Shown: positions 52,563 through 60,712 of the stretch, in pieces
Numbering within the stretch: the first letter of the stretch is position 1
How the letters are laid out: the number at the start of each line of letters is the position of its first letter
From: Mucilaginibacter sp. PAMB04168
GTDB lineage: Bacteria > Bacteroidota > Bacteroidia > Sphingobacteriales > Sphingobacteriaceae
Direction: 5' to 3'
DNA: 64,000 nucleotides
NCBI RefSeq assembly: GCF_039634365.2
Contig: NZ_CP155079.2
Span: forward strand, 2,666,001-2,730,000
The notes under the pieces: model-generated
Database searches by the model: none
What the model saw: only the letters and a program-made list of their open reading frames with translations
Told to the model about the DNA's origin: nothing
Translations under genes and position numbers: made by a program

Positions 52563-54752
52563 ATGCCAAAAGTAATTATTGTAGCTAACCGGCTGCCGGT
52601 TAAGATACAGGAAAGTGAAGAAGGATTGAAACTGATGCCAAGCGAGGGCGGACTTGCCACCGGCCTTGGCTCAGTTTATAAGCAGAATGACAATGTTTGG
52701 ATTGGCTGGCCCGGACAGGTTATTGCCCACGAGCAACAAGATCAAGTTACCGAGCAACTGGCCGATTTGAGCCTGATGCCGGTCTATTTAACGCAAGAAG
52801 ACATTAGCGAGTTCTATGAGGGTTTTTCTAACGAGGTATTGTGGCCGGTTTTTCATTACTACGCATCAACGTATGCAACCTACAACCCCTCAAATTGGGA
52901 ATACTACAAAAGTGTAAACGAAAAGTTCAAGGATGTGGTGCTCAGCATTGCAGAACCGGGCGACACCATTTGGGTACATGACTACCAGTTACTGCTACTG
53001 CCGTCGTTAATACGTCAAGCAAGGCCAGATGTGTCTATCGGCTTTTTCCTTCATATACCATTCCCGTCTCATGAGATGTTCAGACTTATACCATGGCGGA
53101 TGGAATTGCTGGAAGGAATGCTGGGAGCTGATCTTATTGGTTTTCACACTTTTGATGATGTACGGCACTTCTTGAGTTCTGTAAGTCGTATATTACCTTA
53201 CCAGGTATCTTCTAACACCATTACTTGCGATGAACGTTTAGTAATAGTAGAGTCGTTCCCGATGGGTATTGACGAAAAGAAATATGCCGAACTTACGGGC
53301 ACTCCCGAAGTGCAGGATCAATCCAAGCAAATTAACGACATTTATAAAGACAATAAGTTAATCCTTTCTATAGATCGGCTGGACTATAGCAAAGGCATTT
53401 TACAGCGCCTACAAGCGTTTGAGCTCTTGTTGGATGAAAACCCGGATTATGTAGGTAAAGTAACCCTTTACATGGTTGTTGTACCATCGAGAGATACAGT
53501 GGCACAGTATGCCCATCTTCGGGATCAAATTGATAAAAAAGTAGGTAATATAAATGCACGGTATCGCTCTATAGAATGGACGCCCATAAGTTATTACTAT
53601 CGATCGTTGCCTATTGAAACACTAGTTGCGCTTTATAGTACCGCTGAGGTTTGCCTGGTAACGCCCATGCGCGATGGTATGAACCTGGTAAGTAAAGAGT
53701 ATGTAGCCAGCCGTACGCGGGATGATGGGGTTTTAATATTAAGTGAAATGGCAGGTGCTTCTAAAGAACTCATTGATTCATTGCTGGTTAACCCTAATAA
53801 TATAATTCAGGTAAAAGACGCTATAATAGAGGCACTTAATATGCCTTTAGACGAGCAAACGCGCCGCATGAAACAAATGCGTAGTGTAGTGGCCAAATTT
53901 AACGTTACCCATTGGGTTGCTTTGTTTATGGAACGCTTGAATGAAGTAAAGGCAATGCAACGGTCAATGCAAACACGGCATGTTCACTCGGCTACCGCAC
54001 AATCTATCGTTAATCGTTACCATGATACCAGTAAACGTATCATATTTTTAGATTACGATGGTACACTGGTTGGCTTTAAACCTAATGTTGATCAAGCGCG
54101 CCCGGATGCTGAACTATACGATATTCTTACCCAGCTTTCATCAGATCCTAACAATCACCTGGTTATTATTAGCGGTCGTAAACACGAAAACTTGGGGGAG
54201 TGGTTTGGGGACAAAAATATTTACCTGATTGCCGAACATGGTGCATGGTTTAAGCAGCAAGGCATGGAGTGGTATAAAACCAGTGGCCTGTCAACCAGTT
54301 GGAAAAAAGACATTTTTGGCGTGCTGGAAAAATACGTAGACCGTACACCTGGTTCTTTCATTGAGGAAAAAACGTATTCACTGGCGTGGCATTATCGCAA
54401 AGCGGAACGTGGCCTTGGCGAGTTAAGAGCAAATGAGCTCATAAATACACTTAAATTTTTAGCAACTGACAAAGGATTGCAATTACTGCCCGGTGATAAA
54501 GTTGTGGAGGTGAAAAATATTGACGTAAACAAGGGTAAAGCGGCGCTAACCCTTGTTGAGCAAAGAGATTACGATTTTATTATGGCCTTTGGCGATGATT
54601 TAACAGATGAGGATCTGTTTAAGTCATTACCAGATAGAGCAATTACTATAAAAGTGGGCACAGGGGCATCAGCTGCCAAGTTTTATGTACGTAACCCTAC
54701 AGAGGTCCGCAACTTACTTAAGGCATTAACGTCAAATGTAACGGTATATTAA
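52563..54752 (+). CDS. Bifunctional trehalose-6-phosphate synthase/phosphatase
   Basis: The 729-residue cytoplasmic protein fuses both trehalose enzymes. The GT20 synthase (about 1-465) shows [60 protein letters not shown] and [16 protein letters not shown]. The HAD phosphatase (about 485-729) has DYDGTL (near 496), [10 protein letters not shown], a lysine-containing motif near 640 and [11 protein letters not shown]. It makes trehalose from UDP-glucose and glucose-6-phosphate through T6P. Fusion of OtsA-type and OtsB-type domains is common in Bacteroidota, so it is not an assembly artefact. The gene converges on the GH15 gene with a 4-bp overlap. Confidence 0.95.
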   Translation: MPKVIIVANRLPVKIQESEEGLKLMPSEGGLATGLGSVYKQNDNVWIGWPGQVIAHEQQDQVTEQLADLSLMPVYLTQEDISEFYEGFSNEVLWPVFHYYASTYATYNPSNWEYYKSVNEKFKDVVLSIAEPGDTIWVHDYQLLLLPSLIRQARPDVSIGFFLHIPFPSHEMFRLIPWRMELLEGMLGADLIGFHTFDDVRHFLSSVSRILPYQVSSNTITCDERLVIVESFPMGIDEKKYAELTGTPEVQDQSKQINDIYKDNKLILSIDRLDYSKGILQRLQAFELLLDENPDYVGKVTLYMVVVPSRDTVAQYAHLRDQIDKKVGNINARYRSIEWTPISYYYRSLPIETLVALYSTAEVCLVTPMRDGMNLVSKEYVASRTRDDGVLILSEMAGASKELIDSLLVNPNNIIQVKDAIIEALNMPLDEQTRRMKQMRSVVAKFNVTHWVALFMERLNEVKAMQRSMQTRHVHSATAQSIVNRYHDTSKRIIFLDYDGTLVGFKPNVDQARPDAELYDILTQLSSDPNNHLVIISGRKHENLGEWFGDKNIYLIAEHGAWFKQQGMEWYKTSGLSTSWKKDIFGVLEKYVDRTPGSFIEEKTYSLAWHYRKAERGLGELRANELINTLKFLATDKGLQLLPGDKVVEVKNIDVNKGKAALTLVEQRDYDFIMAFGDDLTDEDLFKSLPDRAITIKVGTGASAAKFYVRNPTEVRNLLKALTSNVTVY

Positions 54753-56563
54753 ATTTTAGTTTCGTTTAAGTCGGAACCATTGTTTTGAAGAAAGATAGGC
54801 TTATCTAATTTCATAGCAATGCGGTATGCAGCGTTCATTAATCCAACATGGCTGTATGCTTGCGGAAAATTTCCCCACTGGCTGCCATCTTCTTCAGCAA
54901 CGTCCTCACTGAACAACTGCAGGTGGTTAGAGTGCTGAACAATGTTTTCAAATTCGCGCACAGCATCTTCCAACCGGCCAACACAGGCCAGGGCCTCTAT
55001 ATACCAAAAGGCACAGACCAAAAAAGTGGTTTTCGGCTTCCCAAAATCATCGGCATGCAGGTAGCGGTAAAATAATCCGCTTTCTGTTTTTAATTCTTTT
55101 TCAAGGGCTATTAAATGGTCCTTTGCTCGTTGGGAGTGCGGGTCAAGGTAATTCATCATAATGAGCTGAAGAGTGCTCGCATCTAAATATGGGCTTCCCA
55201 CAGCATTGGTGTACACCTTTCTAACCGGGTCATAACAATTTTCGATGTGCGTGGCGGCACGGTTTTTTAAAGCAATAGCACGTTTTATAAGATCCGGGTT
55301 GTTAATGGTCCTGGCCATCTTTTCGGCTGCGCAAGCGCCTGCCCACTGAAAAAGGTTAGTGTAACAATGTATATTGGCCATGTTCCTGAACTCCCATATA
55401 CCGGCATCTTTTTCGTCAATGGTGCGTTCTACTTTACTGAGAAGGTAATCCAGCCATTTAGTTGAATCTTTACGTTCATCAAAAATAAAGCGATGATCGG
55501 TGTATAACGGCAAAACAGAAATCATCACCTGTCCGTAAATATCGTTTTGGATATGTTCGGCGGCTTGGTTGCCTATACGCACAGGTTTGTTACCTTCATA
55601 CCCATCTAACTCAAGAATGCGTTCTGTAAGCTCCTTCTTACCTGTAATGCCATACAAGGGTTGGTACCGCTCATCATCAGCGAATGAAATATCTGTAACA
55701 TAATTAAAGTACCGTTCCAATTCCTCAAAATGACCTATATGGCTCAATGCACTAATAACATAATGTGTATCACGCAGCCAGCAATAGCGGTAATCCCAGG
55801 TACGGCCGCTTCCGGGAGATTCGGGCAGGCTTGTTGTACTTGCCGCAATAATGGCACCAGTATCTTCATACTGATGTATTTTAAGCGCAAGGGCAGACCG
55901 AATTACATATTCCTGATAAAAGCCAGAGATAGACGAATGCTTTATCCAGGTACGCCAGTAGTGAGCGGTTTCTCTTAAAAACCATTCTACTGTGCTACTT
56001 AACGGCTTCTCTAAAGGTTCACCATAAGTAAGCACCAAGTATTTGTTTTCGGTGAGTACAAAAGATTGGTGATCAAAAACGTAGCTTATAGGAATGTTAG
56101 TGGTTAACCGAATTTTTTCTTCACCACCCAAATATTGTATATGGTTGCTGCCGCGGTTAACGTCAAGCTTAACAGCACCATAGTCCGAAACAGGTTCGCA
56201 TTTTACACGTATACGAGGGGCACCTTCCAAAACTTCTACCTTCCGAACCAACATTAGTGGTTTAAAATAGCGCTGATGTTCTTGAAACCTGGGCGCAAAA
56301 TCAGTGATCCGGTAGCGCCCGCCGTCTTTTATGGTAATATCTGTGATTAAAACATTAGTATTTTCCAGGTAATATTGCTCAGACTCGTAATCGCCTTCGG
56401 GCCGTATAGAAAACTCGCCGCCTTTTTGTGTGTCCAGCAAACCTCCAAAAACAAAGGTACTATCGAACTGTGGCCAGCACAGCCAGTCGACGTTTGTGTT
56501 TTTATTAATGTGTGCTAAAAAGTTACAGTTGCCGATTATGCCCGTATTGTAGGTATGCTTCAT
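54749..56563 (-). CDS. GH15 family glycosidase (trehalase/glucoamylase-like)
   Basis: The 604-residue protein lacks a signal peptide. The N-terminal beta domain starts [31 protein letters not shown]; the (alpha/alpha)6 domain holds [33 protein letters not shown] and the catalytic-region motif [18 protein letters not shown], and near the end [22 protein letters not shown]. This is the bacterial GH15 type in which several members are trehalases. Adjacency to the trehalose synthesis gene supports trehalase, while glucoamylase remains possible. The stop codons of the two convergent genes share the palindrome TTAA at 54749-54752. Confidence 0.9.
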   Translation of the reverse strand: [604 protein letters not shown]

Positions 56564-56800
56564 TTAACAAGTGTTTGCAAGGGCTTAATGACGAGCCCAA
56601 AGTGTGGTAACAAGCATTTACCATTTATGTTGTATGTAACTTTTTAGTCAGTACATAACGCTCTCTTTATTAATTCAAAGGAAAACATGCCAAATCATAG
56701 TTTCCTTAGAATTAATACAGCTATAATATGCAGGTTGTCAGTAGCTTAAACTGTAAGTTTTAGAAAATGTAAAAATATTATTGTGTGATACTAAAATTTT
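56564..56800. other. Divergent intergenic region between GH15 and cold-shock genes
   Basis: GGGCT (56582-56586) and AGCCC (56595-56599) form a small inverted repeat just upstream of the GH15 start, on its 5' UTR side. Apart from the cold-shock promoter at 56801, nothing else recognisable was found. Confidence 0.4.
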
Positions 56801-56808
56801 TATATTTG
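56801..56808 (+). promoter_or_regulatory. Promoter of the cold-shock gene with a long 5' UTR
   Basis: TATATTTG matches TAnnTTTG, with TTG (56781-56783) 17 nt upstream as a -33 element. It implies a 5' UTR of about 95 nt. Long leaders are usual for cold-shock mRNAs, where they act as temperature-dependent structures. Confidence 0.55.
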
Positions 56809-56910
56809 GACAAAATACTTTAATTTGCTGTAACCTTTCTGACTATGAGCTTATAGTTTTCAGTTTGGCGTTAGCTATCAATCTCTTATAAATCTATACA
56901 ATTATTAATT

Positions 56911-57108
56911 ATGAAAACTGGAAAAGTTAAGTGGTTTAACACTCAAAAAGGCTACGGCTTTATTATTACCGATGATGGAAAGGACTTATTTGTGCATTTT
57001 AAAGACGTTGAAGGCGGCGTAAATGCCATTAAAGATAACGACAGTGTGGAATATGATGTTGAGGACGGACGAAAAGGATTGCAGGCCGTAAAAGTTAAAA
57101 AGATATAA
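56911..57108 (+). CDS. Cold-shock domain protein (CspA family)
   Basis: The 65-residue protein is a single OB-fold cold-shock domain. RNP1 is KGYGFI (residues 13-18) and RNP2 is LFVHF (27-31); VKWFNTQKGYGFI is the family hallmark. It binds single-stranded RNA/DNA as an RNA chaperone at low temperature or during stress. Length is normal. It has its own promoter with a long leader and its own terminator. Confidence 0.97.
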   Translation: MKTGKVKWFNTQKGYGFIITDDGKDLFVHFKDVEGGVNAIKDNDSVEYDVEDGRKGLQAVKVKKI

Positions 57109-57130
57109 AACTAAAATATACTTAACTTAA

Positions 57131-57157
57131 ACCTCTGTGACAACAGAGGTTTTTTTT
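57131..57157 (+). terminator. Rho-independent terminator of the cold-shock gene
   Basis: ACCTCTGT (57131-57138) pairs with ACAGAGGT (57143-57150) around GACA, followed by T7 (57151-57157). It is 22 nt after the stop codon. Confidence 0.9.
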
Positions 57158-57210
57158 GCACAAAACTTTTATATTGCCGACAAAAAATAAACAAGGCGTT
57201 CTAACATCCC

Positions 57211-58506
57211 ATGCAAGATCTATCCATTACTAAGAGCAATAAAAACGTTATTTTCCTGGTGGCAGTAGCTGCACTTGGTTACTTTGTTGATATTTATGAC
57301 CTGCTGTTATTTTCGATAGTGCGCTTGCAGAGCCTGCGCGATATTGGCGTTGCTGAGGCAGATATACGAACTAAAGGTGAATTTATCATTAACATGCAAA
57401 TGTTTGGTTTGCTGGTTGGTGGTATACTTTGGGGCGTAATAGGCGATAAATTTGGCCGCATTAAAGTTTTGTTTGGCTCCATTTTGTTGTACTCATTAGC
57501 CAACTTTGCCAATGGCTTTGCTACCGACTACCAAACCTATGCAATCATAAGGCTTTTAGCTGGTATTGGCCTCGCTGGCGAACTAGGTGCTGGCATTACG
57601 CTGGTGAGCGAAACAATGAGTAAGGAAAAACGCGGCTACGGAACAATGATTGTGGCAGTTGTGGGATTGTTAGGTGCAGCAGCAGCGGCCACTGTTGCTA
57701 AATACGGATGGCAGCGTGCGTACTTTATAGGAGGTGGCTTAGGTTTGTTACTCTTACTGTTGCGGGTGGGTACATTTGAGTCGGGCATGTTTAAGCAGGC
57801 CGAGCAGAGTGATACCGAAAAGGGCAACTTTTTAATGCTGTTCACCAACAGGAAACGTTTTATAAAATACCTATGCTGTATACTGATCGGAACGCCGCTA
57901 TGGTTTGTAGTAGGTATTTTAATCACCCAGGCCCCTGAGATAGGCAAGGAGCTGGGAGCACCTGAAACTTTAAGTGCAGGCACCGGAGTAATGTATACTT
58001 ATATAGGCTTATCGGTTGGTGATATGTTCGCCGGCTTATTTGCGCAGATTACCAAATCAAGGCGCTTAACAATGCTTATATTTCAGCTCATGTCGGTGGT
58101 AAGCGTGGTTTTTTATTTAAATGCACACGGTATTACAGAAGGGCGTTTCATTTCAATCTGCTTATTTATCGGATTCTTTATAGGGTATTGGGCAACATTT
58201 GTTACTGTGGCGTCTGAGCAGTTTGGTACCAATATCCGTGCAACGGTAACTACCACCGTTCCGAATTTTGTACGTGGTTTCTTAATTCCGATAACCTTAA
58301 GCTTCGAATTTTTTGTAAAGTATTTTACAGCACAGGGGTATAAAAACAGCATTATTGTTAGCTCTTATGTCATGATGGGTATTGTTACCGCAATATCACT
58401 ATTGGCGCTTACGCAACTTAAAGAAAGCTTTGGCAAGGATTTGAATTACATGGAAGGCGAGGAGCCGGCTGGTAATCTCAACGCCGCTTCTGAAATGAAG
58501 GCGTAG
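57211..58506 (+). CDS. MFS transporter
   Basis: The 431-residue inner-membrane protein has about 12 hydrophobic helices. The MFS loop motif between helices 2 and 3 is GVIGDKFGRIKVLFGS, and helix 4/5 carries IIRLLAGIGLAGELGAGITLVSE, the sugar/organic-acid-type signature. The second half repeats the plan (SVGDMFAGLFAQITKSRR). It is a proton-coupled or facilitated transporter of unknown substrate; aromatic acids, organic acids and sugars are all represented among relatives. No neighbour hints at the substrate. It lies 31 nt before hemF and could share its transcript. Confidence 0.92.
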   Translation: MQDLSITKSNKNVIFLVAVAALGYFVDIYDLLLFSIVRLQSLRDIGVAEADIRTKGEFIINMQMFGLLVGGILWGVIGDKFGRIKVLFGSILLYSLANFANGFATDYQTYAIIRLLAGIGLAGELGAGITLVSETMSKEKRGYGTMIVAVVGLLGAAAAATVAKYGWQRAYFIGGGLGLLLLLLRVGTFESGMFKQAEQSDTEKGNFLMLFTNRKRFIKYLCCILIGTPLWFVVGILITQAPEIGKELGAPETLSAGTGVMYTYIGLSVGDMFAGLFAQITKSRRLTMLIFQLMSVVSVVFYLNAHGITEGRFISICLFIGFFIGYWATFVTVASEQFGTNIRATVTTTVPNFVRGFLIPITLSFEFFVKYFTAQGYKNSIIVSSYVMMGIVTAISLLALTQLKESFGKDLNYMEGEEPAGNLNAASEMKA

Positions 58507-58524
58507 CATTAGCCCATTTTTTTG

Positions 58525-58532
58525 CATTTTTG
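58525..58532 (+). promoter_or_regulatory. Possible -7 box of hemF
   Basis: CATTTTTG differs from TAnnTTTG only in the first base and ends 5 nt before the hemF ATG, the same spacing as at alaS and the ECF sigma gene. No -33 element is clear. Confidence 0.35.
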
Positions 58533-58537
58533 TACCG

Positions 58538-59449
58538 ATGGTGACTAAAGAAACGATTGCAAGCGAGTATCAGCAAATACAGGATGAAATATGCAGCGCT
58601 CTTGAAGCGCTGGATGGTGTAGCCACTTTTGAACAGGAGGTTTGGGAACGAGACGGCGGCGGCGGTGGCCGCACCCGTGTAATTCAAAACGGAACCATAT
58701 TGGAAAAGGGCGGTGTGAATTTTTCGGCCGTGTATGGTAAGTTGCCCGACGCTGTAAAGAAAGGTTTGAAGGTAGAGCAGGATGACTTTTTTGCAACCGG
58801 TGTGTCTATCGTTATCCACCCAAATCACCCCATGGTACCCATAATCCACATGAACATCCGGTACTTTGAAATGCCATCTTCTATTGAAGGCGGGCAGCCA
58901 TTGCGCTGGTTTGGTGGTGGCATTGATTTAACGCCTCATTATGTTTTTGAAGAAGATGCCCGGTTCTTTCATGGCCACTTGAAATCTGTTTGTGATTTGT
59001 TCAATGCTGATTTCTATCACCGCTTTAAAACCTGGGCAGATGATTACTTTTTTATTAAACACCGCGACGAGACGCGCGGTATAGGTGGCATTTTTTATGA
59101 TCGGTTAACTGCCAGTGACGACTTAACATGGGAAACCATATTTGAGTTTTCTAAAGCCGTGGGCAGATCATTTGCACCGGTTTATACTGAATTGGTTAAT
59201 CGGAACCGAAATAAACAATATACTGAAGAGCAACAGCAGTGGCAGTACCAGCGCCGCAGCCGTTACGCAGAATTCAATCTGGTATATGATGCCGGCACTA
59301 AGTTCGGCTTGGAAACCAACGGGCGCATTGAGTCCATCTTAATGAGTTTGCCTCCAACCGCTAAGTGGCTTTACAACTATCAACCGGAAACAGGTGGTGA
59401 AGAGGAAAAAACGTTAAAACTTTTAAAGAAGGGGATTAACTGGGTTTAA
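58538..59449 (+). CDS. hemF: Oxygen-dependent coproporphyrinogen III oxidase
   Basis: The 303-residue soluble protein shows the HemF landmarks GGGGRTRVIQNGTILEKGGVNFS, SIVIHPNHPMVPIIHMNIRYFE, LRWFGGGIDLTPHYVFEEDARFFH, FIKHRDETRGIGGIFYDRL and the C-terminal EFNLVYDAGTKFGLETNGRIESILMSLPP. It performs the two oxidative decarboxylations of coproporphyrinogen III to protoporphyrinogen IX using O2, so heme synthesis here can run aerobically. Length is standard. No other heme genes are in the window. Confidence 0.97.
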   Translation: MVTKETIASEYQQIQDEICSALEALDGVATFEQEVWERDGGGGGRTRVIQNGTILEKGGVNFSAVYGKLPDAVKKGLKVEQDDFFATGVSIVIHPNHPMVPIIHMNIRYFEMPSSIEGGQPLRWFGGGIDLTPHYVFEEDARFFHGHLKSVCDLFNADFYHRFKTWADDYFFIKHRDETRGIGGIFYDRLTASDDLTWETIFEFSKAVGRSFAPVYTELVNRNRNKQYTEEQQQWQYQRRSRYAEFNLVYDAGTKFGLETNGRIESILMSLPPTAKWLYNYQPETGGEEEKTLKLLKKGINWV

Positions 59450-59755
59450 CAATTGAACCCTTTACATACATACGACGTGTGTCATACTTATAAACCTTAA
59501 AGCCGTGCCACACTTAAAATCCTTTTTCGCTTTTCCTATTCAGCCTTTCGCTGCAGCACAACTAACAATTTTTAAACTCTTCTGAAATCCTTACCGTTCT
59601 GTACAGCGCAAGAGCCGCATTACGGCAGTTTTTGCATGATAAATTTAAACAGTTATATATCAGACAAAATTTTTTTCATTAAAAACACTTTATTTGTACT
59701 GCAGTTTATTGAGCTGCGGCATCTTTATTTAAGAAATTAATCTGCCTCTATACAA
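59450..59755. other. Intergenic region between hemF and a small lipoprotein gene
   Basis: TTTATTTG (59689-59696) is one base from the -7 consensus and lies 59 nt before the next ATG. GCAG/CTGC around 59701-59717 could form a small hairpin in that leader. No terminator for hemF and no gene were found. Confidence 0.4.
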
Positions 59756-60154
59756 ATGAAAGCATTATTTATACTCACTGCTATAGCTATGATATCATTA
59801 TCGGCATGCAACGGTTCTGGAAAACTGGAAGGAAAATGGTTATACGCTGGGGGCGTATACAACGGAAAAAAAGAGGGAGGCACAGAGGGATACCAATTGC
59901 AGCGGACTTACACCGATAAAAAGTTTGAAGCTGTTATGATAGAAGATGGCGGTGAACCACAAAAGTACCAGGCAGGCGATTACAAAATTGATGGCAATAC
60001 CTGTACCGAAACCGAAACCTTCTCAACCCAGCCTTCAAAACTGACCAATGTGCCTGTACACTACAATTACCAGATCAAAAACGACACGCTGATTTTGGAA
60101 GGCAAATTACCAACCGGTATGCAGGTTGAAGAGCATTGGACGAAGATGAAGTAG
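59756..60154 (+). CDS. Small lipoprotein, lipocalin-like beta domain
   Basis: The 132-residue protein has a lipobox with C18 (MISLSACNGSG). The mature part is rich in beta strands: LEGKWLYAGGVYNGKKEGG, QRTYTDKKFEAVMIEDGGEPQKYQAGDYKIDGNTCTETETF and VPVHYNYQIKNDTLILEGKLPTGMQVEEHW. The G-KW opening and later D.Y...GNT resemble small lipocalin-like or DUF4488-type lipoproteins of Bacteroidota. Function is unknown. It ends just before the convergent 44-residue gene. Confidence 0.78.
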   Translation: MKALFILTAIAMISLSACNGSGKLEGKWLYAGGVYNGKKEGGTEGYQLQRTYTDKKFEAVMIEDGGEPQKYQAGDYKIDGNTCTETETFSTQPSKLTNVPVHYNYQIKNDTLILEGKLPTGMQVEEHWTKMK

Positions 60155-60176
60155 GCCTTGAAGGTGACATTTCTGC

Positions 60177-60211
60177 AAAGTAGCTACCAAAGAGCTATAC
60201 TACTTTTTTTT
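60177..60211 (+). terminator. Possible terminator of the small lipoprotein gene
   Basis: AAAGTAG near 60177 can pair with CTACTTT near 60200-60206, with AGCT/AGCT pairing inside, followed by T-rich sequence. It overlaps the stop codon of the convergent 44-residue gene. The stem is AT-rich and imperfect. Confidence 0.35.
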
Positions 60212-60334
60212 AGCGCCTGCGCCTGCATCGTCTTTAGAAGATGATTTCTTACCCGATTGATAGTCGGAAGTTGCTTTTTTACCTTCCGTACTGGGTGCTT
60301 TTTTAATGTTTTTGCCGCCTTTATCTTTACTCAT
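60200..60334 (-). CDS. Small basic protein, 44 residues
   Basis: On the minus strand, ATG at 60334 to TAG at 60200-60202 encodes 44 residues starting MSKDKGGKNIKKAPSTEGKK and ending AGAGAKKK. It is Lys/Ser/Gly/Asp-rich with no hydrophobic segment, so it is probably intrinsically disordered and cytoplasmic, possibly nucleic-acid binding. Similar tiny MSKDKGGKN-type proteins occur in Sphingobacteriaceae genomes as I recall, with no assigned role. It is too short for usual gene-calling cutoffs. The start is fixed by the only in-frame ATG. Confidence 0.7.
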   Translation of the reverse strand: MSKDKGGKNIKKAPSTEGKKATSDYQSGKKSSSKDDAGAGAKKK

Positions 60335-60712
60335 GATTATTTGTTTTATGTAGTGTGCGTGTAAGCTCCGACCGCTTTTTTAGAGAAGTAATGGGATTTA
60401 TATTTGCAGAGTTACAACTAAAGATACAACTGAAAATAATGGTAATAGTTTTGCTAATCCTATTAAAAGCATCGCACGAGTAGTCTTAACCGCCCTTTGC
60501 CTTTGCTGCTGTTAACGGTCTGCCTTTTTACCCCGTAATTATTCGGTAAGCTGAGTTACTTTTCCTTTATTGCAAAGCTTGTATTGTAAGCCTTACCGGC
60601 CGGAATGTTAGTAATTTTACCTTTAAAATGGCTTAAAATTCGTATCTTCGCAAGTCAAATTTTTCGCATCAACCTAACACATTGAGCAAATTTTTCTTAC
60701 ACAAAAATTGAA
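60335..60712. other. Upstream region of gyrA
   Basis: This stretch holds two promoter-like boxes on the plus strand: TATATTTG (60399-60406), an exact match to TAnnTTTG, and TATCTTCG (60643-60650), one mismatch, 62 nt before gyrA. CGGTAAG (60544-60550) pairs with CTTACCG (60592-60598), with GCTT/AAGC inside. A 14-codon hydrophobic ORF (60439-60483) follows the first box. The second box is the more likely gyrA promoter; the first may drive a long leader or a small RNA. Confidence 0.4.

Noticed and set aside
52563-54752. Trehalose synthase-phosphatase fusion as an assembly artefact
   Set aside because: Both domains are complete and in one frame with a normal linker, and such fusions are common in this phylum.
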